Shown here: positions 1-10,790 of the stretch, in pieces | Layout of the letters: every line of letters starts with the position of its first letter | Position numbering within the stretch: the first letter of the stretch is position 1 | Assembly (NCBI GenBank): GCA_951799425.1 | Contig: OX637393.1 | Span: 22,113,744 to 22,177,743, forward strand | DNA length: 64,000 nt | Direction of reading: 5' to 3' | Source of the DNA: Ilex aquifolium | Lineage: Eukaryota; Streptophyta; Magnoliopsida; Aquifoliales; Aquifoliaceae | Made by a program: the position numbers and the translations under genes | Notes under the pieces: model-generated | Seen by the model: only the letters and a program-made list of their open reading frames with translations | Database searches by the model: none | What the model was told of the DNA's origin: nothing

Positions 1-1501
1 ATGAACAAAAATGCTCCCCAAGCGCAAGGAGACTTTTGCGGGTCGTGTTTTACTTGGAGGTACTCCAAGGTCGTTTCCACAGGGAAGGATGTAAACCAGG
101 GGGAAAGTGATTTTGGGTGAAAGAAAGTGTAAAATCTTTTGTTGTTGAAAATTGTTTGGTGAAGTGTGTTTTGGTGAAAATGAAATGAGAAACAAACGTT
201 GGCTAACCCAAGATGTCACTCCAATAGGAATACCATCTCAACTCGAATCCCTCCTCCAATAGAGCATAAATGAATGATTGATTCGTGGGAAGGTAGGAAT
301 AAGATGGGTGAGTATCTAAGCATAAACCGTGACTAGGCCTACGAAATATCAAAGGCTCACCAACTTATCCACCCTCAACCCAGTCAAACTGAACCATAGA
401 ACTCTGAAAGAAGGGAGGAGAATGAGTTGAAATGGCATACCCAAGTGGAGGTTCCCTTTGGTTTTTCCAACTAAAGGATTTTAGCTACTCATGCTTGGGA
501 TGAAATTAACAATGTAATGAGAATGCATTGCAAAGGAATGAAGTTCTTCAATAACTAAATGCACGCAAACATTAGGTATAAGTGAAAGCAATGAATACCT
601 ATTTTAAAAGTAAGAAAAAGAAGAACTTTGATGCATTCATGGTGAAAGCTTTAAAAGAGAATTAAACTTGCAATGAACTTCTAGCAACTAGCATTAATGA
701 CATTAAATGAAGCTCTAAAGATTCTTCCAGGAGATTACAAGACAATCTATTGAAGAAAATGTAAAAATCTCCATTTTATCTCTCTAGAACACTATTCATC
801 ATCTTCTACCCAGACTCTCTCTCTCTCTATCTCTATCTCTGTAGTGTATTCAATGTTGAATAATAATGGAGTCCTTTTTCCCCCCAAAAAACGTCCATAG
901 TTTCCTCTACTAGCTGAGTGATGTGATCTTCATCCATAGGTTGTCAAGAGGGATGGGCTGGACAGGGTGGTGTAGAGCTAGCCTGCACACCCAGCTCCAT
1001 TTTTCTTCTCTCTCTATATTTATCATTCAAGCTTCAAAAGTCAAATGGAGGGTGTTGGAGGGTTGTACAATGTGATGGAGGAGTCAGAGACAAGTGGGAG
1101 AATGATTGGTGGGTCCCTAAAAAACGGCGGACCTGAGTTGCAGAGATTGGGGCAGGGATAGCAGACCGTACCGGTACCCCGAACTCCAGGGGCAGGACCG
1201 TACCGGTACGCTAAGTTCTAGTGGCCAAACCGTACCAGTACTGCGTACCGGTACGCTTCTGCTGCTTTGTCTGATTTTTCTGATTTCTTCACTCCTGAGC
1301 CATTCTTTAGCCACTCTTTCATCCTCATTCACCTCAACTCATTTGGGAAGGCTTTAAGAAGCCTCATTTAGCGCCTTTTTTCTACAAACACCAAAAATCT
1401 TCGTTAAGAACTCTAATAATACAACTCCAATCATTTAACCCCCCAAAAGCAATTGAAAATAGGATGATTAGCACCTAAAATATGCGAAGTTTTGTGCTAA
1501 T
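1..1501 (-). repeat. LTR of Athila-like type B/C, cut by window edge
   Basis: The sequence enters about 130 bases inside an LTR. It shares a strongly conserved box (about 14-95, around TTTTACTTGGA and CCAAGGTCG) with LTRs beginning near 4562, 15286, 26883, 45798 and 60951. GTACCGGTAC palindromes lie at about 1166-1258, in the U3 part if the element reads on the minus strand, as complete relatives do. It ends at 1501 with GTGCTAATCA, a proper CA terminus. The next bases (TGTAT) would be the target duplication, but the other side lies outside the window. No coding capacity. Whether it is a solo LTR or part of an element cannot be decided. Confidence 0.75.
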
Positions 1502-1657
1502 CATGTATCCCTCATGTTAAACGGACTGTGGTATATATTATTCTATTATGCAAAGAACCAATGAACCCAGTAAAGGGTAGAAGTCCAGTAGGGGTGAGAG
1601 TAAGAACTCTGCTGCTTTCTCAAAAGATGTGTCCTCCTCCTTGATGGAAGAGGACCA

Positions 1658-2425
1658 CTATTGTCGAATAACATAGGCTTTTTTCCTGGGAGCCTTGAAT
1701 TGTTGAACATCATACAATAACAGAAGTCTAGCAGAATAGGGGAGCTGGTCTGTAGCAGTATAAGTCAATGAAACACCCTGTCCTCCAATATTTGCCAAAG
1801 TGTCAGCCATTGCATTGCCTTCTCGGTATGTGTGGCATAACTTATATTTGAAATTTCTGAGAAGAGAGAAAATTAACTGAGAAAGAGTCCTGAACTTCCA
1901 AGTACTAAGAAAACCTGAATTTATCTGGTCCACAAGAACTTGAGAGTCTGATTCTATAACAAGGGGATAAACTTCAAACCCAAATTGCAACACCAATTGT
2001 AAACCATCCAATAGTGCCCTCAATTATGCCTCCATATTCGTACATACTCCATAAAAGTAAGAACCAACAAGAACAAACTGTCCCCAGTGTTTCCCTAGGA
2101 CAGCTCCTCCTCCAGACAAACTTGGATTCCCTTTAGAAGAACCATCAATGTTCAATTTAATCGATCCCTCAGGAGGCAAAGACCAACTTATGCATTTAAC
2201 TTGAATAGAAATCTGAAATTGAGAGTAAACTTTAATAACAGCAAGCATCTCCTTCTCTGTGGGAGAATCCAAAACTTTTGGTCTGATATAATACGCCTGT
2301 AGTCTCCATATTTGCATAACAACCATAAAAAGCGAAGAGGGAGGTTGCCTCTGGTCTGCAAACAGTCTCCTACATCTTTCTTTCCATACAACCCAATAAA
2401 CCAACAAGGAGATGCTTCTTAGCAA
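1658..2425 (-). pseudogene. LINE pol: RNase H-like domain (RVT_3 type), broken
   Basis: This is the C-terminal RNase H domain of the LINE polyprotein, which removes RNA from the RNA/DNA hybrid. Visible are the first acidic residue in NIDGSSKGNP, the NMEA motif with the second acidic residue, and the third in IESDSQVLVDQI; a later Asp is in MADTLAN. It opens with the familiar LVYWVVWKERCRRLF stretch. One in-frame TAA (about 2024-2026) falls right after NMEA, where the family normally carries another residue before LRALLDGL; both halves are in one frame. The product ends with a normal stop at 1658. It joins the zf-RVT region on its 5' side. Confidence 0.85.
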
Positions 2426-3440
2426 AGCGTGACTTAGAGATTCCTTGTTATAGATTCAAGCTAACCTCATCAGTCTTGTAATAGGCTCCTCATGAGTAAT
2501 CAGTTGAAAGCCCAAAACGCTGTAATTTTATCCCATAAAGAACTAACATAGCTACAATCAATGAAAAGATGAGTGGGAGTTTCTGAAGCATTACAGCACA
2601 TAGTACACCTACTGACCATTGAGACTCCACGTCTTTGAAAAGTAGAATCCATGGGAAGAATTCCCTTCACTAGCTTCCAACACATCAACTGAGCACTTGG
2701 GGGGGCGGCTTGTTTCCAAATCAATGCAGCCTGGATATTTATCTGATCATGCTGCCTGACAAGATCCCAGGCAGACTTAATAGTAAAATTACCTAGAGTA
2801 GTATGCTTCCAAATTAATACATCCTCATCAGAAGAAAGAGTTATCTGAGCGTTATGAACCTCCTGGATAAGCTGAGCATCCAAATGCTATCTAACTCCAT
2901 CAAGAAACCAGGCACCATTTACAAATAGTTCAGAAAGTTTAGGATAAGACAATGGGACAATAGATTTCCTCAAAATCAAAGGTCCCATACCAGTCCAATT
3001 ATCACACCAGAAATCAGTAGAATTGCCATTTCCAACTAGTTTCTGAGAGTTAGATGAAACGATCTCAAAAAAAAGAGCTAGAGAGGTAAATGCTCTAGAA
3101 TGACGACGACCCTGAATCCTTAGTGGATGCTGCTGCTTAAGGTATTTGTCAGCAAACAGAGAAGACTATAAAGAAGTTCCTTGTAACAATTGCCAAACCT
3201 GCTTCATTCTGAAAGTCTTTTGCACATCCTCAAACTTTCTAATACCTAGAACCCCTTCCTCTTTTGGCTTAGATATCTTATCCCAAGAACACCAATGACG
3301 TTTCCTGACTCCTGACTTTGCCGACTAAAGAAAAGAAGCCATAATTGAGTTTACCCTGGCTAAAATTCCTTTTGGCATATTCAAAGAAGCTAACAAATGG
3401 ACTGGTATCGAGGACAAAACAGATTGAATAAGTACGATAG
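2426..3440 (-). pseudogene. LINE pol: reverse transcriptase C-terminus and zf-RVT region, broken
   Basis: On the minus strand from 3440: the LINE RT tail (LIQSVLSSIPVHLLASL, then a HWCSWDKISKPKEEG motif), the link ending in GNGNSTDFWCDNW (about 2980-3030), and the zf-RVT domain, whose Cys/His cluster is CTMCCNASETPTHLFIDC (about 2500-2600). The RT catalytic core (YxDD) is absent because the 5' part was never copied or was lost. Several stops and at least one frameshift interrupt the frame (for example the stop before HLDAQL near 2884). The identification rests on motif order and spacing typical of plant L1 elements. Confidence 0.8.
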
Positions 3441-3879
3441 ATTACAAGGCAATGTATGGAAGAAAAAGCAAAAATATTCACATTTCTCTCTAGCACTATT
3501 CATCTTCTTCCTTGGACTCTCTCTTTCTATATTACAATGTATATGGAATAATGCTCAATAATGGTGAATGAAGCCTTCAAAAATGTCCATGGAGTGTCCC
3601 CAAGCCTATGTGATGTGATCCACCTCAATAGGGGCTGCCAAGGGATGGGTTGGACAGGCTAGTGCAGGCATAGCCTGCACACCCAGCATCTTCTCTCTCC
3701 TCCCTTCTCATTAATGCCCAAAGCTCCAAAAGTCCAAGCAATGAGTGTATGAAAGGATGTCTGTGTGTAAGGCATGTCAGGAATGAGTGGGAGAGTGCTT
3801 GGTGGGACCCCCAAAGTTGCAGAGCTTGATATGCAGAATCTGGGCAAACTGGGCAAAACCTTCCGGACGGTTTTGCAAG
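3441..3879 (-). repeat. LTR fragment (Athila-like, C/E type)
   Basis: Resumes as LTR sequence right after the LINE 5' end; it matches the middle of the LTRs at 1-1501 and 15286-16788 (TTCTCTCTAGCACTATTCAT region, a block of short open frames of no coding meaning, and the GTGGGACCCCCAA box). A palindrome variant CTTCCGGACGG lies near 3863. The fragment stops abruptly near 3879, where the following sequence continues the same LTR family in the opposite orientation. I take it as the left remainder of the 3' LTR of element C. Confidence 0.65.
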
Positions 3880-4561
3880 AAAGAGCATGGAAGAGGAAGA
3901 GAGAGAAAGACAGAGGCATGGTATGGTTTCAGGCATGGTTTGTCCTTGCCTGTGTAAGTGTCCAACCCCTTCCCCTGCTAGGAAGTCAGCTCACATAGAC
4001 CCTAAGGGGGGTGATGGACAAAAATGAAGTATTCTTACATCATTATTCAGCTATACAAGCTTTTAGAGAGAGAAGGTCCCAAGGAAGAAGATGAAGTTCT
4101 AGAGAGAGAAAGTTAGGTTTTTGCATTTTCTTCTCCATTTCAGTTGTAGTAAGCTTTAAATCACTTGTAATCTTTACTTCTTGCACTTTACTCTCCTTTA
4201 TTTCAAGTGTATTTCAAGTTTAGTTACACATTCTTGTATCTACCATGTTTACAATTGGGTTTTTCCTTCCAAGCTTTACTTTTGGGTATGAAATGAATTT
4301 GTCTTTGTAGTTTAACTTCTTTTTGCATTAATACAAGTTTAAATCTTCATTTCTTCGCCATGTCTTTTTACATTGTGTATGTCTTTGCATTCATTATGAG
4401 TAGCTAAGCTTTTAGTTGGCTAATCCAAGGGAGATTTCCTCTTGGTATGCTAAATCAACTCTCTTTCATTCCTCCTTGTAGTGTAAGGTGTTTGGTTTGA
4501 CTAGGTTGAGTGCGGACGTGGTTATGGGCTCTTGATACATCGTAGACTTGTCACGGGTTAT

Positions 4562-7500
4562 TGCTTGATGAAAAACGTTGTTGTTTCTAACCCCTTAATA
4601 TCATCCCTTTAATGTGTATATGGTGTATGTGTGAAGGGAGTGTCACTCTCCCTTGGAATGATATGGGAGATAGGGCAACAGAATGGTGGTAATGAAAATG
4701 TATGAAATGGAATGTGCGAAATGAACAAAAGTGCTCCCCAAGCGCAAGGAGTCTTTTTCTTGTCGTGTTTTACTTGGAATGAGTATTCCAAGGTCGTCTC
4801 TTCAGGGAAGGAAATGTCAAGTTGTGTGAAAGTGATTTTGGTGAACAAAAGGGAAAAGTGTAAAATCTTTTGTTTGAGTTTTGGTGTTTGAAGTTTGTGA
4901 CTGAAAATACAATAAAAAAAAGTGTTGGCTAATCCAAAAGGTTCACTCCAATGGGAATGCCCAATCAACTCGAAACCTTCCTCCAAGGGTTTATAGATGA
5001 ACGATTGATTCGTGGGAAGCTAGGGATAAGATGGGTCACTATCTAAGCATAAATTGTGACTAGGCCTACAGAATATCAAAGACTCACCAACTTATCCACC
5101 CTCAACCCAGTCAAACCGAACCATCGTACACCGAGAGAGAAAAGAAAATGAGTTGAATTGGAAAACCCAAGAGGAGGTCTCCCTTGAATTAGCCAACTAA
5201 AAATCTAGCTACTCATACTAAAAGGAAAGACATGCATAATGTAAATAGACATGGTATTGAAATGGAAATTAAAACTTAACTTTAAGCAAGAAAACTTGAA
5301 CTATGAATAAAAATATGCAATACCCATTTTAAGCTAGGAAATGAAGAAAACTTAAACAACAATGGTGAAATGTAAAATGTAGAACTAAACTTGCAAAGCA
5401 TTAGAAATAAATGACATTAAAGACAATAAATGAAGTTTACAAGATCCTTACAAAAGATTACAGGTGAAATGGGTGAAGACAATGCAAAAATCAAACTATT
5501 CATCATCTTCTTCACCAAAACTACTCCTAAGCTTAGGTAGCCCCCACCTTGAATGCTTGTGAATGCTGAATATATGGTGAAGGAAGACTTGCATTTTCGT
5601 CCATGGAGGGTCCCCTAGCCTGTGGGGGCAGGCTTCCCATCAATGGGAAGAGATTTGATGGCTTGGACAGGCTAGGAGCAGCCTACCCAGCAACTCTCCT
5701 AGCAGCCACCTTCTCTCCCATCCTCATTAATGCAATGGCCTCCAAAGTCTTCAACTAGGGTGTGGGAGATATGTAAATATGTAAGGAATGTCAGGGGACA
5801 AGTGGGAGAAGTGTAGGTGGGACCCCCAAGCAAGTGGAGATGATTTGCAGGCGTTCTGGGCTATTTCGGAAGAGCGCGTTGATTAGCACTTAAAATTAGC
5901 ATATTACTATGCCGTTTTAAGACTAATTGTACTTTGATGGAGTTTAAGTGATGTCATTTCAGGCCCTAAACTGAACAAGGACCCAAGAATAACAAGTACC
6001 ACACTTGGATGCAACACCAACACATTAGAGCCCAAAATTGGAGAAGCTTGGAGCACAGCCAGAACGTTCGAACGCCAACTCACGTTCGAACGTCCACATT
6101 ACACTGTAGCAGACTCAACTGCTAAGAGAAGTCGTGTTGCAGTTAGGAAAGAAGACTGAAGCTCTAAAGCACTTGAGTGTCACGTTCGAACGCCAACTCA
6201 CGTTCGAACGTGCACTTGAGTTGATTGAAGACCAGACTACTGCATAGAGTTGGAACTAAACTTTACAGAAGACCAACAGACCACTCGAGTGAAAGGGTCA
6301 GAACACATCTGGCGTTCGAATGCCCTTAGTGCAAAAACAGAAACAACGTTCGAACGCCAACTCACGTTCGAACGTTCTCCACAGACTGGCATCAGAGTTG
6401 TTGGCTTTTCGCTTGGACTTGGGTGGAAAACACTATTCCTTCACCTCCTCTTGTCTCCTCCTCTTGCCTATAAATACTCCCCTTGTTGGAGAGCTAGAGG
6501 AGCCAAGTAAAATAATTGATGGAGGCTTAGACTCCCACTCTCATTGTAGATTTAGCTTATTTTCCTTGTATGAAGTTTTTATCTTAGAGATTAGTTTGGC
6601 TTTAGTCCAACATCTCTTGCTTGTTATAAAAGTAGTTTTATGCTTATGCTTATGCTTATGCTTTCATTTTACATGCATAGAAGAGAGATAGTTCATCTTT
6701 TGGTTGAGGAAGCAACCCTCCAATTCTTGGTTGAGGAAGCCACCCTCCAAATGTGACTAGCTTTCTTCTACTTTTAATGTTCATGCATTTCACTTCCATT
6801 GCTTGAGCTTCTTTCTTTCTTAGAAGAGTGAAACTCTTCCACTTTTCTAGAGCTTTACCAAAGCCGTGAAGAGTGGAACGTGATTCACCCATTCTTTGTT
6901 AAAGATTGGCTCCGTGTTTGTTGTTACTTTATCTTTTAAGTTCTCTACTTGGAGGGATGAGCATCACTCACTTTTCTAGCTTTACCCAAGTCATGAAGAG
7001 TGAGTAGTTTCTCATTCACTCTTTAGTAAGAGGAGAAGGGCATGTATAAGTTATCCGGGAATCATATTTGTGCATTGTTTTTATGCTTAACGTTTATTTT
7101 TTCTTGTTATTGGATGATTGATTGCATCTAGCAAAGCTAAGGTACTTTGTATAACTGTGAGCTCTTTCTATGACACGGATGACTCTTGCATAGAAAGACT
7201 CATCAGTTCAAGGCAAGTACCCCGGCTAGATCCTCATGACTACCCTTCAATCCTCCTTCTTATTGTACTTCATTTAAAGAATGGAATATTAATATCATGA
7301 TTGGATGTCTTGTAGAAACACTTGCTTGTTTGTAGACGGGTTAAGTCTCGGCACAGGCAATTCTTGTAAACTTCTAGAAAGACATCGGAATCATGTTCTT
7401 AATTCTTACAATCCATCTTTATCTTCCGATTAACTTGCTGTTGACACGGGAGTTAATTGAGTTATCAAGCACAATTATGACAAACCGGATAACTAACTAC

Positions 7501-8278
7501 ATGTCCAGATCCTTGCACTAAAGAGTGACTCTTTTTAATTAGCACTTATCTCCTATTTTGTTAAGAAAATCCTATTGGAAAGAATCTTATATTCTGTCCA
7601 GAAAAACTCATATCTCACAGCAAATCTCAAGGGTTACAATCAATAGGTCTCTACCACTGCTTGCCTTAGAAATATCAACAAAAGTTCCATGTGGATTCGA
7701 CTCCGGACTCAAACCGGATTATTACTACAGCTTGACCGCCTGCACTTGGGTGTACACATTTCGGATCAAGAATACGGTTTGGCTACTGGAGTTCGGCGTA
7801 CCGGTACGCGTACCGGTACGGTTTGCCTGCTCTGGACCATTTTTTGTAGAATTATCATAACTTTTTATCCAACTGTCCGATTGAGCTGAAATTTTGATAC
7901 AATATAGAAGACATCCAGATCTACAACTTTTATGTTTTGTACTTTTTCAGATTCGAAGTAAATCATGGTCAAAAATTAGAAAAACAGCGGTACTATGTCA
8001 AAACTTCGGGAAACCAGTGGGCTAAACCTTCCAAATTTCATTTTTCTTGGTTTCTTCACCTTTAAGCCTCCAAATCCTCATTGAATGTGTCCATCTCTTC
8101 ACCACTCATTCATCCTTAGTTGCAAGGTTATAAAATCCATCATTTACGCTATAATTACCTGCAACATCGAAAATTCAATATTATTCATAATTTCGGCTAA
8201 CTCTAAGTATTTAAATACAAAGTTGAGTTAAAATGCATGTAATGAGGCCATCAAATATACAATATTTTGTGCTCATCA
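4562..8278 (-). mobile_element. Solo LTR, type B, TSD GTTAT, with a nested LTR A
   Basis: It begins TGCTTGATGAAAAACG and ends GTGCTCATCA, flanked by GTTAT at 4557-4561 and 8279-8283. The same LTR, uninterrupted, sits at 26883-28793. The insertion at 5880-7770 splits it. Strand is inferred from related complete elements that read on minus. GTACCGGTAC palindromes sit at about 7796-7823, followed by a block beginning CATAACTTTTTATCC (7856-7930) that also occurs, inverted, in LTR F (34390-34470). Solo LTRs arise by recombination between the two LTRs of an element. Confidence 0.9.
5880..7770 (+). mobile_element. Solo LTR, type A, nested in LTR B
   Basis: It matches the LTRs of element A (18767-20704, 35042-36980) from TGATTAGCACTTAAAATTAG at 5880 to TTCGGATCAAG at 7770. 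The last bases (TCA) and a target duplication are not present on the right, so its 3' end is eroded. It carries TTCGAA-core palindromes at about 6064-6380, then a TATA box TATAAATA at 6469-6476. No internal retrotransposon sequence accompanies it. Its small open frames on both strands coincide with those in the other copies and have no sign of coding function. Confidence 0.85.
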
Positions 8279-8732
8279 GTTATGCTTGAGCTTACACCTC
8301 CACATTAGTCCCTCACTTCCTACGAATCAATCAAGCACCGAGACACTATTGGTAGAATGTTTTGAGTTGATTTGACATTCCCATTGGAATGACCTCTTCG
8401 GCTTAGCCAACCTTGTTTTCATTGCATTTTTATCACAACTCCACTCACCAAAACACACAACTACAAGATTTTACACTTTTCATTCCTTTGCAAAATCACC
8501 TTCACCACAATTTGACCTTACTTCCCTGAGGAGACAACCTTGGAATACCCATTCCAAGTAAAACACGATAATTGCAAGTCTCTCTTTGCTTGGGGAGCAC
8601 TTTTTCACACACACACATTTTGCCCCATTTCTAGCATTGAACCCGAGGGAGAGTGACACTCACCTACACACAAAATCCATATACACATTTGAGGGTTCGT
8701 GTTTGGAGATTAGGGTAACACTAAGTCAAGCA

Positions 8733-8847
8733 TTCACAAAACTCCATTAGTTGATAGATTAAATGCAATTTTTCCATTTTCTCCACAAAAACAAGTATAA
8801 AATGGGTGCAATAGAGACAAATGATGTGTAATATTCTATGCTCATCA
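8733..8847 (-). repeat. Start of the 3' LTR of element C (remnant)
   Basis: The 115 bases match the right end of the LTR at 15286-16788 (AAGTCCATTAG region to GCTCATCA). On the element strand this is the LTR start, TGATGAGC. The rest of the LTR is displaced by the inverted insertion ending at 8732. Confidence 0.8.
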
Positions 8848-8884
8848 CACCCCCCAACTTGAGTTTTGCTTGTCCCTAGCAAAC
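8848..8884 (-). other. 3' polypurine tract with upstream hairpin, element C
   Basis: On the element strand: an imperfect stem TTTGCTAG / CAAGCAAA around a GGA loop, then TCAAGTTGGGGGGTG, then the LTR start. The G-rich tract abutting the LTR is the expected primer for plus-strand DNA synthesis. Confidence 0.75.
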
Positions 8885-9171
8885 TTTATTTCCAAAACTT
8901 AAAGCATAAAACTAAAACTAAAAACAATCCATTCATGCAAATCAAATCACCCAACAATCAAAATGCAAAAATCACATTGCAATTAAATAAATGAACTTGG
9001 CACGATGGAACAAAAACAACTGTGGTTCTTTCATTCATTACTTCAAAGAGTTAAGTACAAGGAGTAGAGGCCAAAAGCAAAACGGCCTAAGATCCTGGAA
9101 AAAATCTTCTACTATTTCATTTACTCTACTCCTATCTGTGTAACTAAATCAAATAAAACAAAACAAATACT

Positions 9172-10426
9172 CTACTCATCCTCCTCCTCATCTCCACTCC
9201 CCTCCTCATCACTCTCGTACTCACTACCCTCCTCATCATCGGAGTCATCATCGTGGGAGCCCTCCACCTCAACAATAGTAGAGGCCATAGGGGCAGAGGT
9301 GGAGGGTCCAGCAGTAGGAGGCAGAGGCACATCAGGGATCGGCTCTCCCGGGAAGGTTTGCTAGTATATCCTCATCATCATTAGGGATAGCTGATGCATA
9401 GTCCTGCCTAGGTCATCCATCCTACTCTTCATAGCATCCAAGCGCTGAGAAACTGTATGGGGCGAAGTAGTGGAGGATGGCCCAGCAGTGGATGGCTCAG
9501 GTCTCGGTGCTCTGGCTCTCTCGCCCCCACTCGTTGTTGTCCTCTTGCTGCTACCAGACTTCCCGATAGCTCCAAACTCCGGGGGTAGCAACACATCGGA
9601 GCCATATGCCTTGACCTTAGAATGATAGCACAAACTTATGACCAAATTGGCAAATGGGAGATTCACCTTCGGCTTGCTAGCCTTGGCGAACTCCTTCATG
9701 AAGTCCCAGATCATCCAAGCCACATCCATCTGCTTCCCCGTCATAAATGCATGGAGGAGGGTGAGCTTCTCAAGGTTTGGGGTCTTCTCCGTACCCCGGG
9801 GAGTCAAATTAAAGTGCAAAACCTTGTTCACGACCCCATATGAGTGCTTGAGGGCTCCGACTTGAATTTTCCCTTTGAATTGGGTCGGATCCTCATATGT
9901 CATTTGCACATATTCTGGGAGTGATTTTCTCCCTTGGACATTTTGTGGATACACTGGGGTATTAGGAGGAGACCTCTGGTACTTCATCAAAGTCGCTATC
10001 AAGTCTGGGCTAATCTCAAAGACCTTCCCTCTCACATTGGTCTTGAGTATGCAAAGGTCCTCGTCTATGACCGGCTCAAACCATATCCAAATACCATGCC
10101 CCTCAATCACCCTCACAACCTTGTCATTCGGCCCGAGGTTGGACATGTCCACATGACGCTCGCACGTCACATTCTTCTCATCAATGTTCTTCGCGCGAGC
10201 ATCATTTTTTTTGCTTTTTCCTCCTCTCCCCACCCTCTCCACTAGGCCCCATCTCTGTCCTCTTGTGGGAGCTCGTGCCCGCGGGTTGTGGAGAACTCGG
10301 TCCAGTTTGTTTGGTACGGACCATGTAAATGAAAAATGGCCCAAGGGCCACGAAGGGGAGAAACCACGTCCAAAATTCCTTGAAAATATCAAATGGAACA
10401 TAAGCATGCTTACCTAGACAAGCCAT
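9172..10426 (-). pseudogene. Third ORF of element C (putative plant transposon protein / env-like)
   Basis: Homologous to the third ORFs at 49746-51020 and 30031-31117. The core resembles the putative plant transposon protein family (PF20167): a VRGKVFEISPDLIATLM motif, then a helical stretch with LLHAFMTGKQMDVAWMIWD. From the first ATG in the leader (10426, context G at -3 and G at +4) the protein opens with about 34 residues including a hydrophobic segment (EFWTWFLPFVALGPFFIY), then MVRTKQT at 10324. The tail is Ser/Pro-rich and ends in an acidic run (EGSEYESDEEGSGDEEEDE). Two lesions: a frameshift in an eight-A run near 10206-10213, and an in-frame TAG at about 9361-9363 where the E copy has a Gln codon. 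Role unknown; env is a traditional label only. Confidence 0.7.
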
Positions 10427-10592
10427 TACAATGGATTCCAAGATTTTGAGGAAAATCGAAGTGAAAAGGATTTGGGGGAAATCTTTGAAAAAAAAAACTA
10501 GGGTTTTGTTAGAAATCCAATCAATAATCGACCTAGGAATGTTTTGAGAGAGATTGAATGGATGGGTGAGGGATCCTTGAAGGTTAGGGAAG

Positions 10593-10790
10593 TTTTTATA
10601 GAGAGGAGAGAGCTTGAGAGGTCGAGATTAGAGGGGAAAGTGAAAGGTTTCCCAAAAAGAAACCGACTTAAAACCCTCGTTTTCTGGGCAAAACCTATCG
10701 GTAGAATGTTCAAAACCTACCGGTAGGTTTTGTGCACTGGAAAATTCCTACCGGTAGGTTTTGACAGAAACCTACAAGTAGGTTTTCACA
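10593..10790 (-). promoter_or_regulatory. Internal promoter-like block of element C with CTACCGGTAG palindromes
   Basis: About 170 bases upstream of the first ATG of the third ORF lies TATAAAAA (10593-10600 on minus). Further upstream, 10690-10790, are four copies of a palindrome with core CTACCGGTAG inside AAACC...GGTTT, one imperfect. The same palindromes, with the same TTCTGGGCAAAACCTA lead-in, occur in the 5' LTR of this element at 16436-16550. Between the TATA box and 10426 there is no ATG on the element strand. Promoter function is inferred. Confidence 0.6.

Larger units (their letters stand above)
1502..3440 (-). mobile_element. 5'-truncated LINE (non-LTR retrotransposon) fragment
   Basis: Read on the minus strand, this holds the C-terminal half of a plant L1-type pol: end of the reverse transcriptase with the linker usual in plant LINEs, the zinc-binding zf-RVT region, and a plant-type RNase H. 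The 5' end is missing at about 3440, where LTR sequence resumes; 5' truncation is normal for LINE insertion. The 3' side (1502-1657) looks like untranslated sequence and ends exactly at the LTR terminus at 1501 without a poly-A tail, so the LTR probably inserted into the LINE 3' region. No flanking duplication of the LINE can be identified. Confidence 0.85.
3880..8732 (+). repeat. Inverted LTR C-type fragment, split by solo LTR B
   Basis: Positions 3880-4561 and 8279-8732 together are the reverse complement of roughly the first 1 kb of the LTR at 15286-16788. It ends at 8732 exactly on the LTR terminus (TCAAGCA), so this end looks like an integrase-made junction. Its other terminus is missing at 3880. 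It lies inside the 3' LTR of element C in the opposite orientation, so the likely history is insertion of a related element or LTR into that LTR, then loss of one end. The right flank TTCAC would be its target duplication; no partner copy remains on the left. Confidence 0.65.

Noticed and set aside
3625-3998. Overlapping frames on both strands (up to 103 residues)
   Set aside because: They lie in LTR sequence across an orientation switch, and equivalents in other LTR copies are broken.
5875-5879. Target duplication for LTR A at 5880-7770
   Set aside because: The left flank CGCGT has no matching copy on the right, where the LTR end is eroded.
6250-6691. Frames of 86-123 residues on plus with repeated FERQLTFERS-like peptides
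   Set aside because: The peptides are translations of the TTCGAA palindrome array in LTR A; they recur only because the DNA recurs.
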